A DNA stretch of 64,000 bases, from assembly GCA_964203275.1 (NCBI GenBank), contig CAXNMF010000005.1, positions 124,001 through 188,000 on the forward strand, in the 5' to 3' direction. Positions 61,881 to 64,000 of the stretch are shown in pieces. Made by a program: the position numbers and the translations under genes. The notes beneath the pieces are model-generated. The model was not told the origin of the DNA, did no database searches, and saw only the letters and a list, made by a program, of their open reading frames with translations. Source of the stretch: Ga0077527 sp945862135 (lineage in GTDB: Bacteria > Pseudomonadota > Gammaproteobacteria > Burkholderiales > SG8-41). How positions within the stretch are numbered: the stretch's first letter is position 1; each line of letters opens with the position of its first letter.

Positions 61881-62009
61881 TGGTGCTTTGCCGCTAGTGT
61901 TTGTCGCGCCCTCTTGCGTCGGTGTTGTAACCCGCAGTTACCTTTGTAACGATCGCTTACACAACCGCGGGGAACGCCCCCGCTGCGCTCCGACTCTGAT
62001 TGAACAGAG

Positions 62010-62026
62010 CCACCCATGACGGGTGG
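62010..62026 (+). promoter_or_regulatory. 5'-leader hairpin of the Spy-like gene
   Basis: CCACCC (62010-62015) and GGGTGG (62021-62026) form a 6-bp stem with a 5-base loop, 34 bp before the start codon. It could affect message stability or translation. Evidence is only the inverted repeat. Confidence 0.3.
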
Positions 62027-62059
62027 ACATCACGTTGTTCAAACTTGTCGGAGAAAACA

Positions 62060-62593
62060 ATGAACAAAATCATCATCAGTGCATTGGTCGCTGCCGGATT
62101 AGCAACTGTCGTACCCTTGACCATGGCTCAACCCGTAGGTCAGGCGCCAGGTGCGGGGCAAGGCCATCATGGCCAGCGTTTCAGTCATGAAAAAAAGGCG
62201 TTCAGCCTGCCAAGTGAACGTGTCGAGGCGCGTCTGTCCTATATAAAGACTGCGCTGAAAATCACCGATGCGCAACAGTCACTTTGGGACGCTTTTGCCG
62301 GCGTGATGCGCAAGCAGGCGAAAGAAGCCGATGTGCGTGTCGAAGGGCGTCGCGCAAAAATGGCCGCCAATGAGGCGGGCAGGCGTCCGACAGCGATCGA
62401 ACGCCTTGAGCGCCGGCAGGAACACATGGCGTTGGCAGCAACGCGGATCGGCGAACGTCTTGCCGTGCAGAAACCGCTCTACGCCGCCCTGACACCCGAA
62501 CAGCAACAGATCGCGGACAAGGTCCTCGCCGGTCATGCCGGCAACCGTGGCGGCAAACGCGGTGGTCACCATGGCGGTCACGGTCGCGCATAA
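62060..62593 (+). CDS. Spy/LTxxQ-motif periplasmic protein
   Basis: 177 residues from the ATG at 62060. Signal peptide ends TMA-QPVG (about 23). Helical core with repeated L-x-x-x-L/Q patterns: EARLSYIKTALKITDAQQSLWDAF and LYAALTPEQQQIADKVL, the latter being the LTxxQ motif. The C-terminus is His/Gly-rich (GGKRGGHHGGHG), which may bind metal. Spy-like proteins are envelope-stress chaperones or metal sensors. Confidence 0.85.
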   Translation: MNKIIISALVAAGLATVVPLTMAQPVGQAPGAGQGHHGQRFSHEKKAFSLPSERVEARLSYIKTALKITDAQQSLWDAFAGVMRKQAKEADVRVEGRRAKMAANEAGRRPTAIERLERRQEHMALAATRIGERLAVQKPLYAALTPEQQQIADKVLAGHAGNRGGKRGGHHGGHGRA

Positions 62594-62624
62594 CGTGGCT
62601 GTCGTTTAATGGCGACAAACAGCG

Positions 62625-62654
62625 AAAGGGCCGGCTTGTGCTGGCCCTTTTTTT
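62625..62654 (+). terminator. Intrinsic terminator of the Spy-like gene
   Basis: AAAGGGCC (62625-62632), 10-base loop, GGCCCTTT (62643-62650), then further T residues to 62654. Perfect 8-bp stem, 32 bp after the stop. Confidence 0.9.
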
Positions 62655-62783
62655 ACTGTGTTGCCAGTTACTTGATCGCTTGCGTCAATCTGAATGCAGA
62701 ACATCCCCATTAACAAACTCTTACAAAATTGATGGGCTCATTGCATATGAAGTCGTGTCAGAGTTCATGAGGAGATTGCCAAC

Positions 62784-63023
62784 ATGAAAAAGACATATCG
62801 TGTGTTGTTTGTTGCATCGGCGCTGACGGCATTGAACGGCTGCATAGCCGTGCCGGCACAGCCGGGCTACTACGAGCCTGCGCCTGTGGTTTACGTACCG
62901 GCGCCGGTGATTTACGGCCCGCCGGTTTATTACGGCCCTTCCATCAGTTTCGGTTTCTACCGCGGGTGGGCCGGCCATGGCGGTCATGGTCATCGTGGCG
63001 GGCGCGGCCATGGACACCGTTAA
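62784..63023 (+). CDS. Small Tyr/Pro-rich lipoprotein
   Basis: 79 residues. A lipobox-like LNGC ends at residue 20. The mature part is repeats of Y-x-P-x-P and Y-x-P-P (APVVYVPAPVIYGPPVYYGP), then a His/Gly-rich tail (GHGGHGHRGGRGHGHR). TGAGGAG precedes the ATG. Such proteins are found near metal-stress and envelope genes. The next gene overlaps its last 14 bp. Confidence 0.7.
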   Translation: MKKTYRVLFVASALTALNGCIAVPAQPGYYEPAPVVYVPAPVIYGPPVYYGPSISFGFYRGWAGHGGHGHRGGRGHGHR

Positions 63024-64000
63024 GTTTCGGACCCGGGCCGCCATGCGTCGCGCGCTGATCGGACTTTCGCTGCTGCTCGGTACCTTGACCGCCGCGTCGC
63101 CGGCCTTGAGCGAAGTCAGCGTGACAGTTGCGATTCCCGGCGTGAGCATCGGTATTGATCAGCCCGCCTATCCGGAACTCATGCCGATACCCGGTTACCC
63201 CGTGTATTACGCACCGCAGGCGCACGCGAATCTGTTTTTTTACGATGGGCTCTACTGGGTTTACCACGACGATCGCTGGTTATCGAGCGCCTGGTACAAC
63301 GGTCCCTGGGATCTGGTGGACCCCTATTACGTACCACTGTTCGTGTTGCGGGTGCCGGTGCGTTACTACATCTATCCGCCGCCGTATTTCCACGGATGGG
63401 TGAACTGGGCGCCGCCGCGCTGGGACATTCATTGGGGTCCGCGCTGGGCGCAGCATCGGCATGACTGGGATCAGTGGGATCGTCGCGTGTCGTGGCATGC
63501 CGCGCCGCCCCCGGTATACCAGCGGCATTTCTCCGGTGACCGCTACCCGCGGCGTGAACACCAGCATGCGCTGCGTGACGAGCATTATCGTTACCAGCCG
63601 CGCGATGCCGCAGTGCGCCAGCGTTATTTCCACGAGCGTTCCGCGTCGCAGGCGCCGGTACGTGTCGAGCCGCCGCGCCGTTACGAACTGCAACAGGAGC
63701 GCATTGCCGCTCCTGTGCGGTCTGTGCCGCAAGCGCGCAATCCTGCGGTTTTCGAACAAGGCCGCGCATCGCAGCCTGGTGCAGAAAAGCTTGAGCACGA
63801 TGGTCGTGGCCATCGCGAGCGGGTCGCGCCACCGATCCAGAGTGGCCATGTCGTACAGAACCCGCTGCCAGCGCAGCGACCGCGTGAAATCCAGCAGCGC
63901 CACGCGCCAGTCCAGGCGGCGCAAATGCAGCAGCCCCGGACCTTCAGCCAGCAACCTGCCGTGCAGCAACGGCAGGCCATGAGAAATGAAACAGATCGCC
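63010..64000 (+). CDS. Secreted Tyr/Trp/His-rich envelope protein, C-terminus beyond window
   Basis: Open from ATG 63010 to the window edge (330 codons, no stop). An alternative ATG at 63043 gives a cleaner signal peptide (RRALIGLSLLLGTLTAASPALS). The mature part starts VSVTVAIPGVSIGIDQPAYPE, then YAPQAHANLFFYDGLYWVYH and a Trp/Pro/Tyr-rich stretch, then a long Gln/Arg/His-rich, probably disordered tail. The DGLYWVYHDDRWLSSAWYNGPWDLV pattern occurs in envelope proteins of unknown function of betaproteobacteria. It overlaps the upstream lipoprotein gene, suggesting coupling. Confidence 0.7.
   Translation, partial: MDTVKFRTRAAMRRALIGLSLLLGTLTAASPALSEVSVTVAIPGVSIGIDQPAYPELMPIPGYPVYYAPQAHANLFFYDGLYWVYHDDRWLSSAWYNGPWDLVDPYYVPLFVLRVPVRYYIYPPPYFHGWVNWAPPRWDIHWGPRWAQHRHDWDQWDRRVSWHAAPPPVYQRHFSGDRYPRREHQHALRDEHYRYQPRDAAVRQRYFHERSASQAPVRVEPPRRYELQQERIAAPVRSVPQARNPAVFEQGRASQPGAEKLEHDGRGHRERVAPPIQSGHVVQNPLPAQRPREIQQRHAPVQAAQMQQPRTFSQQPAVQQRQAMRNETDR

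Overview
The window looks like chromosomal DNA of a betaproteobacterium, most likely Burkholderiales or a close relative. The evidence is high GC with strong Shine-Dalgarno sequences, the gene order ypjD/ffh followed by rpsP-rimM-trmD-rplS, six Bug/TctC-type solute-binding proteins with no TctA/TctB partner, a PEP-CTERM protein, and an eptA-dgkA-PAP2 lipid A/phospholipid cluster. No tRNA, rRNA, CRISPR array, transposase or prophage gene was found.

Layout. 1-8 kb is housekeeping: a frameshifted CorB-like CNNM gene, ypjD, ffh, a nitroreductase, the rpsP operon with its promoter and terminator, and a secreted repeat-rich protein. 8.5-21.4 kb is an accessory catabolic cluster. A divergent GntR/UTRA regulator faces a long same-strand run encoding a two-subunit UxaA/SuyAB-type lyase, a ThDP enzyme, a succinate-dehydrogenase-like Fe-S subunit with two membrane anchors, a frameshifted sulfatase, a Bug protein, both subunits of a class I fumarase/tartrate dehydratase, an SdhA-like flavoprotein, a second Bug protein and an Ldh2-family dehydrogenase. 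21.5-46 kb mixes recQ, oxidoreductases, small lipoproteins, four-gene-or-smaller units around further Bug proteins, a SulP-STAS-cNMP fusion transporter, ycaO (broken by two frameshifts), an HNH nuclease and a PAS/HD-GYP protein. 46-64 kb holds a PEP-CTERM protein, another Bug protein with a bicupin, an M32 carboxypeptidase, an alpha/beta hydrolase-OsmC fusion, a DUF3500 protein, an exonuclease-like protein, the eptA-dgkA-PAP2 operon, and several envelope proteins including a Spy-like one. The last gene runs off the window.

How the genes may work together. The 8.7-21.4 kb cluster contains a duplicated, specialised piece of TCA-type chemistry: an SDH-like oxidase, a fumarase-like hydratase, a 2-hydroxyacid dehydrogenase and a lyase whose closest recognised relative releases sulfite from sulfolactate. 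I suggest, as inference only, that it degrades a substituted dicarboxylate (possibly a sulfonated one) delivered by Bug proteins. Two features recur across the window. One is an AT-rich near-palindromic motif with core ATTGTTTTTAAA in six intergenic places. The other is a set of six single-base frameshifts in three otherwise well conserved genes, all of the same sign, which suggests sequencing or assembly error more than true decay.
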